From contig JPHH03000018.1 of NCBI GenBank assembly GCA_000750105.3, forward strand, positions 1 to 64,000: a DNA stretch of 64,000 nt, in the 5' to 3' direction. The notes below the pieces were generated by a model. That model saw only the letters and a program-made list of their open reading frames with translations, ran no database searches and was not told the DNA's origin. The DNA is from Tolypocladium sp. Sup5 PDA-1 (Eukaryota > Ascomycota > Sordariomycetes > Hypocreales > Ophiocordycipitaceae). The translations under genes were made by a program, and so were the position numbers. Position 1 is the stretch's first letter. Each line of letters opens with the position of its first letter. Positions 54,615 through 64,000 of this stretch are shown here, piece by piece.

Positions 54615-55269
54615 ATGGGCGGCCAGCTGTCCAAGGTCATGAGCAAGATCTTCGGGTCCAAGGAGATGCGCCTGCTGATGCTGGGCCTCGACGCCGCCGG
54701 CAAGACGACGATCCTGTACAAGCTCAAGCTGGGGCAGGACGTCACGACCATCCCGACGGTGGGCTTCAACGTCGAGACGGTGACGTACAAGAACGTCAAG
54801 TTCAACGTGTGGGACGTGGGCGGGCAGGACAAGATCCGGCCGCTGTGGCGGCATTACTTTTCGGGTGCGCCCCTCCCCCCCCCCTCCACGACGATGCCCA
54901 CGAGGCAGCACGACTCCAAAGCAAGTGTGAATTGTATGCTAACGTCATTGCGCGCCCGCAGGCACCCAGGGCCTCATCTTCGTCATCGACTCGGCCGACC
55001 GCAACCGCATCGACGAGGCGCGCCAGGAGCTGCACCGCATCATCAACGACCGCGAGATGAAGGACAGCCTGCTGCTCGTCTTCGCCAACAAGCAGGACCT
55101 GGCCGAGGCCATGAAGCCGCAGGAGGTCACCGACGCGCTGCAGCTCGCCAAGCTCAAGGACAAGGTCTGGTACGTGGTGCCGAGCTGCGCGACCACGGGC
55201 GAGGGCCTGCTCGAGGGCCTGGCCTGGCTGTCCAACAACGTCAAGGCGCCGCCCGCGCCCAAGAAGTGA
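54615..55269 (+). CDS. ARF6: ARF-family small GTPase, ARF6/ArfB class
   Basis: Exons 54615-54864 and 54962-55269 (97-nt intron, GTGCGC, branch GCTAAC, CAG) give 185 residues. The N-terminus MGGQLSKVMSKIFG carries the myristoylated Gly2 and amphipathic helix. GTPase motifs are GLDAAGKTT (P-loop), IPTVGFNVETV (switch 1), WDVGGQDKIRPLWRHYF (switch 2), ANKQDL and SCATTGEG. Features that point to the ARF6/ArfB class and not ARF1 are YKLKLGQ, the segment RQELHRIINDREM and the short basic C-terminus. ARF6-type proteins act at the plasma membrane in endocytosis and polarised hyphal growth. Confidence 0.92.
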
Positions 55270-55903
55270 GGCGCCGGGTGGCTGAGCGGCTTTGTTCCTG
55301 AAACGGGGAACACGAACGGGGGGCGTCCTACCGACTGCGTGAGCACCGATGATGGAAACCACGACACGCTCCGAGGGGGCACCGCCAGTCGAGGCCATCC
55401 AAGGGGACCCCGACCCAACATCCCTTTTAACTTCTTGTCACCACCTTTATCACTTCTGTTGCTGCCTTTTTTTTTTAAGAAACATTTCCTTTGTCTGAAA
55501 TACCCGCGGCGACGAAAGACCGGTATGACGAAAAAAGATGTGCGGCGTGGGGAGGGAGGAGAGCGGCCATGATGGGAGCCGGAGGGAGGGGTGCGAGGGA
55601 CGAGATATGAGCGCGCGAGGGGCGCGTGGCGTGGCCATGTAATACCACTACTAATAATAATACGACGTTGCGAGGACGGCGATGTGACGGTTCGCTCATG
55701 GGGTGAAATGTCTGTTCATGCAGTGTGCTCAAGCTGCTCAAGCCATCATGTGTAAACTCCGTCCCGAGGTGATGTCCCTCCCAACGCTGTAAAATATAAA
55801 CCATCAACCCCAACTCCAATCCAATACCGCATGAAAACTCCAACCTAAACACATCACATTGACGCCCAAGTCATCACGCCAGTCACCGGCGCGGCCCGCA
55901 CCG
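55270..55903. other. 3' flanks of convergent ARF6 and SSN3
   Basis: A T10-type run at about 55469-55478 could serve the ARF6 3' end. No gene is seen. Confidence 0.4.
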
Positions 55904-57732
55904 CTACTCCTTGACCCGCTTCGACGGCCGCAGCAGCGAGTCATCCGGCAGCCCGCTACGCTTAGTCCCCGGCAGGCTGCTCGTGCGGATGTCGTTGTCG
56001 TCCTGGCTCACGCGGCGGTGCGGGTACTCGACCTTGACGCCCTCAAAGGCATTCGGCGTGACGCGGTCGCCGGTGCTGAAAAAGGACGACTGCAGCGCCT
56101 GCGCGGCGGTGAGGCGCTTCACGGGGTCGTACTCGAGCAGGCCGGCGAGCAGCTTGAAGCCCTCGGGGCCGAGGGAGGTGAGCGGCGGGGAGGAGGACGA
56201 GGTGGTGGCGTTGGAGATTGTGTTGTAGTACCACTTCTCGAGGTTGGAGCCGCCGCCGCGGGGGGAGGAGGAGGAGGAGGAGGAGGAAGAGTGGTGGTGG
56301 TGGTGGTGGTGCCCGTGGTTGTGCGGCGACGACAGCGTGCTCAGCTGGCTGTACTCGGGCATCGTCGGCAGCAGGGCCCAGCGGTCGCGGCTGGGCAGGC
56401 CCATGATGTCGACAATCTTCTGCATCTGGTTGCGCTGGAACGGCACCGTCTTCTTGCTGTCCATCTTGGCCTCCTCGCCCTTGAAGATGGGCCGCAGCGA
56501 CAGCAGCTCGGCCATGATGCAGCCGACGGCCCACATGTCGATGGCGGGCGTGTAGTGGTAGGTGCCGAGGATGAGCTCGGGCGCGCGGTACCAGATGGTG
56601 ACGACGACCTTGTCGCCGCTGAAGAGCGAGTGCAGCGGCTTGTCGAAGCGGCGGGCGAGGCCGAGGTCGCCGATCTTGACCTCGCCCCCGGACGTGACCA
56701 TGATGTTGGCGGGCTTGAGGTCGCGGTGCAGGACCCAGTTGGTGTGCAGGTACTGGCAGCCGTTGAGCAGCTGGAACATGATGCTCTTGACGGTGGCGGG
56801 CGGCACGGGGTGGCGCGGCTGCTGGGTGTGGTGGTGGATGATCTGCAGCAGGTCGTGCTCGGCGTATTCGAAGACCATGAAGATGCACTTGTCCTCGAGC
56901 AGGATCTCGACGAGGCGGATGACGTTGGCGTGGCGGAGCTCCGAGCAGAGGCTCATCTCGCGGATGGCGCTCTGCGAGATGCCCGTGTAGCTGACCTGCT
57001 CGCCCTCCTTGTCGGGCTTGAACTTTTTGATGGCCACCTCTGCGCCGCCGGGGCCCGCGGACGACGATGCCGTGCTGGCCTGGGAGGAGGAGGAGGCCGT
57101 CGCCGCCGTCGAGTTCTTGCCCGGGGGCCCGGTGCGGCTGACGGCCTTGTACACGCGGCCATAGGTCCCGCTGCTGATGAAGCCGACGATGCGGTACCGG
57201 TCCGTCACGCGCGCGCGCGGCTGGAACCCGGGCGAGCGGTCGCGGCTCTCTGCGAAGCGGTGGTGAGCGGAGGGCGAGGAGAGGGATGAGGAGCCGGGGG
57301 GGTGGTGGTGGTGGTGGTGGTGGTGGTGCGCGCCGGGGCGCAGGCGCAGGGGCATGTTTGCGGGTGCGCTGCTGCTGGCTACTGGCTCATGGCAGCTTTG
57401 GCGTGAGGGCAGACAGTTGCGTTTGTAAAGGCAGGGGTTCTGGCGTTGAGCCGGACGAGGTGGTCAAAGGAGGTGAGGTGAGGTGGTGAGGTGAGGTCGA
57501 GGCAACTCTGCCCAAACGGGAATAAATGCATGCATGCAGCACAATAATGACACGGCATGACCCGACGGACCTGACATAATAATAACCCGCAAAACGGGGC
57601 AAGCAGACAGGGCAAGGTATTCATACATAGGCACGAAGTAGCGGACGTACCGTCAAACGCCGCCTGCACGCTCCGCTTAAGGGACTGCTGCCCGCGGCCG
57701 CCGCCCCCGGAGCCGGGGCCCGTGAGGCTCAT
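55904..57732 (-). CDS. SSN3: Mediator kinase SSN3 (CDK8)
   Basis: The main exon is 57378-55904. A first exon, 57732-57651, joined over a 272-nt intron (GTACGT, TAG) gives 518 residues and adds SLKRSVQAAFD. If the first exon is wrong, the ATG at 57355 gives 483. The kinase domain has FISSGTYGRVYKAV, VAIKKF, the cyclin-binding helix GISQSAIREMSLCSEL of the CDK8 group, HRDLKPANIM, KIGDLGLARRF and VVTIWYRAPELILG. Three low-complexity insertions are present: N-terminal poly-His, an Ala/Ser/Thr insert between strands 2 and 3, and a His7-Ser9 insert before the last lobe. SSN3 with cyclin C phosphorylates Pol II and transcription factors in the nucleus. Confidence 0.9.
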
Positions 57733-58410
57733 GGGCCGGTGGTCAGGCCGGGTGGTGGCCGATGGCGGCAGTCTTTACCCGAGGGTAATCCCTTCGGGCT
57801 TGCGACTGATGCTGCTCGTTATTGCTCGTCTGGATGTCCGGGGCACCAGAAGTGGAGCGGCCGGATGCACCTGATTGTCCAGCCCCGGTGGAGTTCGTGG
57901 GTCCCGTAAATGGGCTCGAGAGGAGGCCGAAGCGAGTCGGTCGTCCGTCCGCAAACGCGCAGCTGCGGATGACGTCTGGGGGACGAGGAGCAAAGACGGG
58001 GAGGAATCGATGTTGAGGGTCGCTGGGCAAGCGTCCCGAGTCGCGATGGCAGGTCGAGAACCTTGGTGAGTCGCGCCCGGGTTTGGGTTTATCTGCATGA
58101 CTAAGCCACGACTACACAACACCGCTGAACTCAACTTGATGGCATCGCGAGCTAAAGATACCTTACGGCAATTTGGTGGAGGAGCAGGCACGCTTTCAAT
58201 GGCAACAACTCGGATATGTCGTCATTGTCAGCTTGAATATTTGCAAGGCCTGGTACTCTTTGCTTGTACTTCTCCCCCAGCATCTTCACCATCAGTCACA
58301 GGCATACATGTGTCAACAAGTCCAATACTCGCCAGCTGTTTCTCAGGCTATCAAGCACAAACCACCGCCTCGCCATGTCTGCCGTCGCATCCGCTGCGCT
58401 CATGCCGTGC
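57733..58410. other. Intergenic, SSN3 promoter side
   Basis: Spacer between the SSN3 5' end and the ARP2 3' end, both on the minus strand. No gene or repeat is seen. Confidence 0.35.
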
Positions 58411-59723
58411 TCATCGCGGCCCCAGCTTCTCCAGCACCCGCGCCCCCTGCTCGTCCCACTCGGCCTTGCTCACCCACATGCCCTCGTTGTCCGCCATGAT
58501 GTTGGCCAGCACCGCGCCCCCCAGGAACACCATGTGCCGCCGCCGCGGCGGGTCCTCTATCCGCACCTTGAACTTGCCCAGCCGCTCCGGGTTGCCCTGC
58601 AGCGCCCGCGTCAGCCACAGCTGCTTGAGCTCCTTCTCCAGCCGCGACGGCAGCCCCGGGTACATGCTGCTGCCGCCCGACAGCACAATCGCCTTGAAGA
58701 GCGACGCGCGGATGTCCACGTCGGCCGCCTGGATCGTGTTGAAGAGGAACTCGCCCAGCCCGGGCGACTCGCTGTCGACGAGGTGCGGCTGGAAGAGGCA
58801 CTCGGGCGCCTCGAAGCGCTCGCTGCCCACGCGGATGACGCGCCCGTCGGGCAGCGTGTAGTCCTCGACCAGCACCGTCGTGTCCTCGCTCAGCCGCTTG
58901 TCCAGCTCCAGGTCGTACGACACGTAGCACAGCTTCTCCTTGATCTGCCGCACCGTCTCGAAGTCGGCCGTGCGGTTGAGCGCGTACCCGCGGCGCAGCA
59001 GCAGCTTGATGAGGTTGCGCGTCACGTCGCGCCCGGCCACGTCGAGCCGCTTGGTGAGGTGGTTGAGCACCACGGACTCGTAGACGGGGACAATGTGCGT
59101 GACGCCGTCGCCCGAGTCGACCACCACGCCGGAACTGAGGCCTGCTCTGGTCAGTCGTGGGCTCGTTTACAGATGCAAATGGGACAACTGCGGCCTCACC
59201 CTGCGCGTACAGCGCCAGCACCGCCTGGATGGCCACGTACACCCCCCCGAACCCGTACCGGTCAAACATGACCTCGCACATCTGCTCCCGGTTCTTGAGC
59301 GGGTTCATGGGCGGCTCCGTCAGCAGGATCTTGCGCCCCTCCGTGTCCACCTTGAGCTTCTCGTGGAAGGTGTAGTCCCACAGGTGCTGCATGTCGTCCC
59401 ACTTCTTGACGATGCCGTTCTCCATGGGGTAGCTGATCTGGAGCATGTTGCGCGCGGCCGCCGCCTCGTCGCCGCACATGATGTCCTTGATGACGACATC
59501 CGCGTCCGTCTTCTCCTCGGACCGCAGGATCGGCCGCCCGACGATGGACGGGAACTGGTGCTCGGGGAAGTTTTGCGCCGCGTAGCCGACCTTGAGGAAG
59601 CCGGTGCCGCCGTCGAGGACTGCGGGCGGGGACGTGTCAGCGCAGCTCGGCGACCCGGAGGAGCTTCTGGGTTCCATTGGGGGAGGTGCGCGGCTCAAAC
59701 ATACCAATGGGTGGAGGGCCCAT
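58411..59723 (-). CDS. ARP2: Actin-related protein 2 (Arp2/3 complex)
   Basis: Exons 59723-59705, 59619-59200 and 59141-58411 give 389 residues. The first exon is only 19 nt (MGPPPI and part of Val). Introns are 85 nt (GTATGT, CAG) and 58 nt (GTGAGG, branch CTGAC, CAG). Actin-fold landmarks are VLDGGTGFLKVGYAAQNFPE, then LLTEPPMNPLKNREQMCEV, GVVVDSGDGVTHIVPVYE, IKEKLCYVSYDLELD, IVLSGGSSMYPGLPSRLEKE and the Arp2-specific PPRRRHMVFLGGAVLA. Arp2 pairs with Arp3 as the start of daughter actin branches, needed for endocytic patches in fungi. The tiny first exon is unlikely to be found by automated tools; the match to the usual MxPPIVLDGG start supports it. Confidence 0.95.
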
Positions 59724-60063
59724 CTTTGCAACAGCTGGAAGAGGTACTGGCGCGGGCAGAGAGCGAGGCGTGAGGTGTCGTGGTGCAGCGTCAGCAGCTC
59801 GAGGCCGGTCGAGATACGTCGTCAGCAGTGGTGATGGAGCGTGGATAGTGGGGTTGATTGTCGTCAGAGGTGGCTCAGGAGCGTCACGTGATACCCCGCC
59901 TCCTGAGTCCTGACTCCTGAGCCATGACTGACAGCTTCCCGAGTCCCCACTGTCAGGCTTCAGAGCTCATTGAGGTGTAAGGCATTGCAAGGCGACCTCG
60001 TCATTTCACAATTCGTTGTTCTTGGTTATTTTTCATACGTCAGTATCGAATCCGGACCTCGTC
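59724..60063. other. Divergent promoter of ARP2 and the racemase gene
   Basis: 340 bp. Repeated GAGTC/CTGAGTCCTGACTCCTGAG words at about 59890-59930 form small direct and inverted repeats, possible regulator sites. Confidence 0.4.
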
Positions 60064-60899
60064 ATGTCCGCACCAGAGCCCGCAGAGAAGATGAAGGTCC
60101 TGCTCCTCAACCCAAACTCATCCCGGGCCATGACCCAGGCCATGCTGCTCGCCGCCAGAGCAACACCAATCTCAGATGTATGACAAGTCGAAAACACCAC
60201 GGGAAACTCCTAAAGGCAGGCTGACTCGTAGGGGTTCAGTCCCTGCAAATCAACACCTACACCGCGCCCGCCTCCGCCCCAGCCAGCATAGACAACGACG
60301 CGGACATCCACGCCAGCACGCGCCTCGTCCTCGACGACATCGCACGCGCACAGGGCATCGACCTGGGAACCTACGACGCCGTGCTCGTCGCGTGCTTCAG
60401 CGTCCACCCTCTCGTTGCCAGGCTGGCCGGGCTCTTCCCCGGGCTCCCCGTCACGGGCATCTTCGAGGCCAGCATCCTGTCCGCCCTGTCCCTCGTCGTC
60501 GGCACGGAGCGCTGGGGCATCGTCACGACGGGCGAGTTCTGGGAGGCGCACCTCGCGGATGGCGTGGGCAGCTTCCTCGGCTACGAGGGAGCGAGTCAGG
60601 GCAGCAAGTTCTGCGGCGTGTACTCGACGGGCCTACTAGCGGGCGACTTCCACACCGTCTCGCCCGACGACGTCAAGTCCAAGCTCAAGGCAGCTACGAA
60701 ACGCCTCCTCGGCGCGGGCAATGTGACGTGCGTCGCCATGGGCTGTGGGGGGATGGCGGGCCTAGAAGACATTATCCGTTCTGCCGCGCGTGAAGAGCTC
60801 GGCGATGAGAGAGCAGCGAGTCTTTACATAGTAGACGGCGTCAAGGCAGGTATACTGCAGCTGCACCAGACGATAAACAGCACGAGAACGTTCCGATGA
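60064..60899 (+). CDS. Asp/Glu/hydantoin racemase family protein (DCG1-like)
   Basis: Exons 60064-60177 and 60240-60899 (62-nt intron, GTATGA, branch GCTGAC, CAG) give 257 residues. An AG eight bases before the chosen acceptor would break the frame. The N-terminus KVLLLNPNSSRAMTQAM is the family start. Two Cys typical of the two-base racemase mechanism are in VLVACFSVHPLV and VAMGCGGMAGL, with GIFEASILSAL and ERWGIVTTGEFWE between them. Members racemise hydantoins, aspartate or related compounds, or are annotated Dcg1 in yeast (allantoin-regulated). The substrate is unknown; a nitrogen-catabolism role is inference. The 3' end is 86 bp from the convergent sugar transporter. Confidence 0.85.
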
Positions 60900-60985
60900 C
60901 GCCTTCATCACTCATGTCCCGGTGATTCAAATGTATATAAAAAGGCTTAAAGAAAATACGCTGCGTATCACATCTCATAACTCCG

Positions 60986-62643
60986 CTAGTCGAGGCGTCG
61001 AGTTCGCCCCCAGACCTCGTCTGCGTCCTTCTTCCCCAGCGTCTCGGGCACCTTCAACGACACAAACGCCGCCGACCCCGCGGCCAGCACGGCAAAGACA
61101 AAGTACACATAACCCTGTCCGCCCAGGGCCTTGTTGAGCGCCGTGTTGATGATGGGGAAGAACTGCGCGACGAGGAACGTGGCCACGTAGTTTGCCCCCA
61201 GGCACCAGCTCTGCGCCGCGCCGACGGCCTCTTGGCCGACGAGCTCCGAGGCCAGGATGAACGGCACGGGGCCGAGGCCCACGGCGAAGAAGCCCACGAA
61301 GAACAGCACCGAGATGGCCGAGAGGATCTTGACGCCAAACACAATCGACAGCGCGAGGGCGAGCGAGCTGGTCCCCTGGCCGACAATGGACAGCAGCAGG
61401 CACGTCTTGCGGCCGAGACGGTCCGGCAGCGGCGCGCAGGCGATCGTCATGACGAGGTTGACCACCGAGATGAGGATGGTCAGGAGGGCCGAGGACATCG
61501 GGAGCAGGTTGGCGAGCAGCGAGACGGAGTACATGATGATGGAGTTGATGCCACAGAGCTGCTGCGCAAACATGATGCCCACGACGGCAACAATGGCCGG
61601 CCGGTAGAGCGGGTCCTTGACGACCTGGACGAACCCCAGGTGGACGGGCTTCTTGAACCCGGACGAGGTCGGCGATGGCGGCGCTGCTCCGTCCGGCTGA
61701 GCCAGCAGTCCCTCTTCCTCTGCGTTCGTCCTGGAGCCCGCATCTCGGTTCCACGCCGCCACCTCGTCCTGGATGTCGAACCCCTTGCCGCGGATGCGCT
61801 GCAGCGTCCTCTTGGCCCTGGCCGCGTCGCCGTGGGCGGCCAGCCACGCGGGACTCTCCGGCACGGCCAGCAAGCCAACCGCCTGCGCCGCGGCGACGCA
61901 GACGCCGACGCCCAGGATCCAGCGCCACGCGCTGCCGTAGCTCAGGAAGTAGCCGAGCGTCTGCGTGCCGAGGATGCCCACGTTGATGGACACCTGCGTC
62001 ATGGCCCCGAACAGGCCCCGCTCGCTGGGCGGCGCGATCTCGCTAATGTACAGCGGCACGATGACCGTGGACGCGCCCGCCCCGAGGCCCGAGACGAGGC
62101 GGCCCAGCGCCATGGCCCAGACGCTGCCGGCGAGGGCCTCCACGGCGGCGCCGACGACGTAGAAGAGCGCCGTGGCGCGCATCGCGGGGAGGCGGTCGCG
62201 GCGGGAGGAGAAGGGCCCCGCGCACAGGGCGCCGGCGAGCCCGCCGAGGGTGAAGATGGACGAGACGGTGGCGAAGGCGGCCTCGTTCATGGGGATGCAG
62301 TCGGGGAGGAGGCCGGTGGGGGGTCGGGGGCGCGACGAGGTGACCCATTCCGTGAGGCGGGCGACGGCCGAGATGGACTTTTTGCGGCAGGTGATGACAT
62401 CCTGGGGGGCGTTGAGCTCAGCCTGGGCATGTTAGTCTGATGTACGACCGTGGTTGCTATGAGGGAAGCCATCGTCGATCGAAGCTGGGGGTGTTGTTGT
62501 TGTTGATGTTGCGGGGGGGTCAGACCACGTGGACTTACAAGGTGGAAGCCAAACTGCAGCGAGCCGAGCGTGGCGATGGCGATGACGAGGATGAGGTAGA
62601 CGGTGATGTCGCGGAGACACTGCCTCATGCCGCGGCCGGCCAT
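60986..62643 (-). CDS. MFS sugar transporter
   Basis: Exons 62643-62539 and 62422-60986 (116-nt intron, GTAAGT, branch ACTAAC, CAG) give 513 residues. Exon 1 holds most of the first membrane helix (YLILVIAIATLGSLQFGFHL). Twelve helices are expected. Sugar-porter signatures seen are VPLYISEIAPPSERGLFGAM, PESPAWLAAHGD after helix 6, QQLCGINSIIMYS in helix 7, DRLGRKTCLL and the C-terminal KVPETLGKKDADEVW. The closest resemblance by layout is the YBR241C/Vps73 and GLUT-like fungal branch, often vacuolar, because of the short N-terminus and the insertion after helix 1. Substrate and membrane cannot be decided from the sequence. Confidence 0.9.
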
Positions 62644-63045
62644 GGTTGCGGCTCTGGTGATGGAGAGGGATGGATGTCGGTTCGGAGGTTGGTGGCTGGG
62701 AGTTGGAGTTGAGATGGGGTGTTGGCGTTGGGGGTGTTGGAGTTGGGGCAGTGCAGCGCTTGATGTCTACCCTGGACCTCTGCTTCCGGCGACGTGCATG
62801 GATTGAGATGTCATCCAAAGACGGCTAGCAGTTCATGGAATGGACTTTTACATGGAACCCATATTTCCCGTTCAATGCGGTGAACAGTCGTCAAAATATA
62901 TCTCGTTTCTCGTCATTGTCTGCCCAGGGAGCCCACGAGTCTGACATGGACAACACCACTTACACGCCCAACCGTATGCACCAGAGCACGCCGTCGCCAC
63001 CCATACCCCCAAATCATTGCTTTTATATAACAAGTCGACATCCGC
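62644..63045. other. Intergenic, transporter promoter side
   Basis: Contains a GTTGGAGTTG-type run near 62690-62750 and no gene. Both neighbours are on the minus strand. Confidence 0.35.
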
Positions 63046-63738
63046 CTACTTGGCCAGGTCCTTCAACACCCTGCGCCCCCTCACGCAGTCGTCCTCGTGG
63101 GACGGCTCCCGCTCCGTCTCACGGATGCCCTGCTCGATCCACGCCCCGACAGCACGGTGCTGCAGCAGCCGCTTCGCGTACTCCCCCGCCGGGCCCTCGA
63201 GCTCGAGGCCGTACGTCTCGCACCGCGACGCGACGGGCGCGTAGAAGGCGTCCACGGCGGTGAACTCGGCGCCCGCGAGGAACGGCCCGCCGAAGCGCCC
63301 CAGGCCGTCGTTGAAGAGCGCGCTCAGCCGCGCGAGGTCCCTGGCCAGGGCGGCGCCCGGCGCGCCCAGCTCGATGCGCAGCGCGACGTTCATGGAGCAC
63401 TCGTCGCGGATGCCGGCAAAGGACGAGTGCATCTCGGCGGCGGCGCAGCGGGCCCAGGCGCGGGCGGCCGGCGCGGCGGGCCACACGGCCGGGTGCCGCT
63501 CCGCGAGGTACTCGACGATGGCGAGCGAGTCCCAGACGACGGTGTCGGAGGCGGAGTGGTCGTGCAGGCAGGGGACCTTGGCCGTGGGCGAGAAGGCGGC
63601 AAAGGCGGGCTGGCTCTGGCCGGGCTTGAAGAGCTGCAGCTCCTCGGTGAAGGGGATGTCGAGGGCCGTGAGGAGGACCCAGGGCCGCATGGACCACGAC
63701 GAGTAGCGCTTGTTGCCGATGTAGAGCGAGTAGGCCAT
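63046..63738 (-). CDS. Glutathione S-transferase
   Basis: An intronless protein of 230 residues from the ATG at 63738. The thioredoxin-fold N-terminal domain begins SLYIGNKRYSSWSMRPWVLL, with the Ser of YSSWS as the likely glutathione-activating residue, followed by AKVPCLHD (cis-Pro loop) and ASDTVVWDSLAIVEYLAERH (glutathione gamma-glutamyl site). The helical C-terminal domain has the conserved AEFTAVDAFYAPVASR helix. This bacterial-like or zeta-like class conjugates glutathione to electrophiles in the cytosol. Substrate is unknown. The frame stays open upstream, but the ATG at 63738 begins the conserved fold. Confidence 0.9.
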   Translation of the reverse strand: MAYSLYIGNKRYSSWSMRPWVLLTALDIPFTEELQLFKPGQSQPAFAAFSPTAKVPCLHDHSASDTVVWDSLAIVEYLAERHPAVWPAAPAARAWARCAAAEMHSSFAGIRDECSMNVALRIELGAPGAALARDLARLSALFNDGLGRFGGPFLAGAEFTAVDAFYAPVASRCETYGLELEGPAGEYAKRLLQHRAVGAWIEQGIRETEREPSHEDDCVRGRRVLKDLAK

Positions 63739-64000
63739 GGCGAGGGACGGATTGGACGAGGCTGATGTGAGGTCTGTGTAGTGATGCTGTGATGCTTCGT
63801 CTACGAAGTAATGGTGATGGACCCGAGTATACTGCTCTCGGCGGCCGGTGAAATATCTACATCTACGGCCTCGGTCTCTTATACCCCGTGCCGACCTCAC
63901 GGCTCGAGCAGGCTAGACAGAGCTAGGGCAGCCCCGATTTGCAAAAAGGCCAATTCGAGTTTGTAAGCAGCAAAGGCGCACCGCCTGAGTGGCCCGTCTC
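63739..64000. other. Promoter of the GST gene to window end
   Basis: The minus strand has TATAAG at 63878-63883, about 140 bp before the GST start. Nothing else is seen before the window ends. Confidence 0.4.

Overview
This window is nuclear DNA from a filamentous ascomycete, most likely a Sordariomycete and probably a hypocrealean fungus. The genes are GC-rich, with short 50-120 nt introns carrying CTRAY-type branch points and a frequent GTACGT donor. The gene set is typical of such genomes: a fungal copper nitrite reductase, a 2EXR protein, SAGA and Mediator subunits, and many small secreted proteins. No operon, CRISPR array, rRNA or convincing tRNA was seen. All exon boundaries were read by eye from splice signals and reading frame.

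The left third (1-33 kb) is gene-poor and accessory. It starts with a TpA-rich, RIP-like relic (1-1000). Next come a Vps62-like protein with a possible pore-forming C-terminal half, a 2EXR protein, a 5'-truncated DUF6454-like pseudogene, an SDR oxidoreductase and a secreted CX5R phosphatase-like protein with a likely GC-AG intron. An AAAP amino-acid transporter, complex I subunit NDUFB7, mitochondrial nitrite reductase NirK and an FHA protein follow. The rest of this part holds Pol I subunit RPA43, a frame-broken HNH nuclease relic, a barwin/expansin-like secreted protein, GTP cyclohydrolase II (RIB1) and a coilin-like nuclear protein.

The middle (33-49.8 kb) has a small GPI-type secreted protein, ribosomal protein eS24, the eEF2 lysine methyltransferase EFM3, an unknown fungal protein behind a long pyrimidine-rich leader, and the cyclophilin-RRM protein PPIL4. 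It also has a 4.5 kb stretch without a recognisable gene, followed by a Zn2Cys6 transcription factor.

The right end (49.8-64 kb) is dense conserved housekeeping: phosphomannose isomerase, SGF29, an ARF6-type GTPase, the Mediator kinase SSN3/CDK8, ARP2, a DCG1-like Asp/Glu/hydantoin racemase, an MFS sugar transporter and a glutathione transferase. Genes are independently transcribed. The only functional link inferred between neighbours is respiratory: NDUFB7 and NirK lie about 1 kb apart on opposite strands, and both would act in mitochondria.

The observations most worth a second look are the Vps62-like gene with its triple W-DD-SG-W repeat, the two decayed genes, the GC-AG intron of the secreted phosphatase, NirK itself, the 21-bp minisatellite after SGF29, and the low-complexity insertions inside the SSN3 kinase domain.
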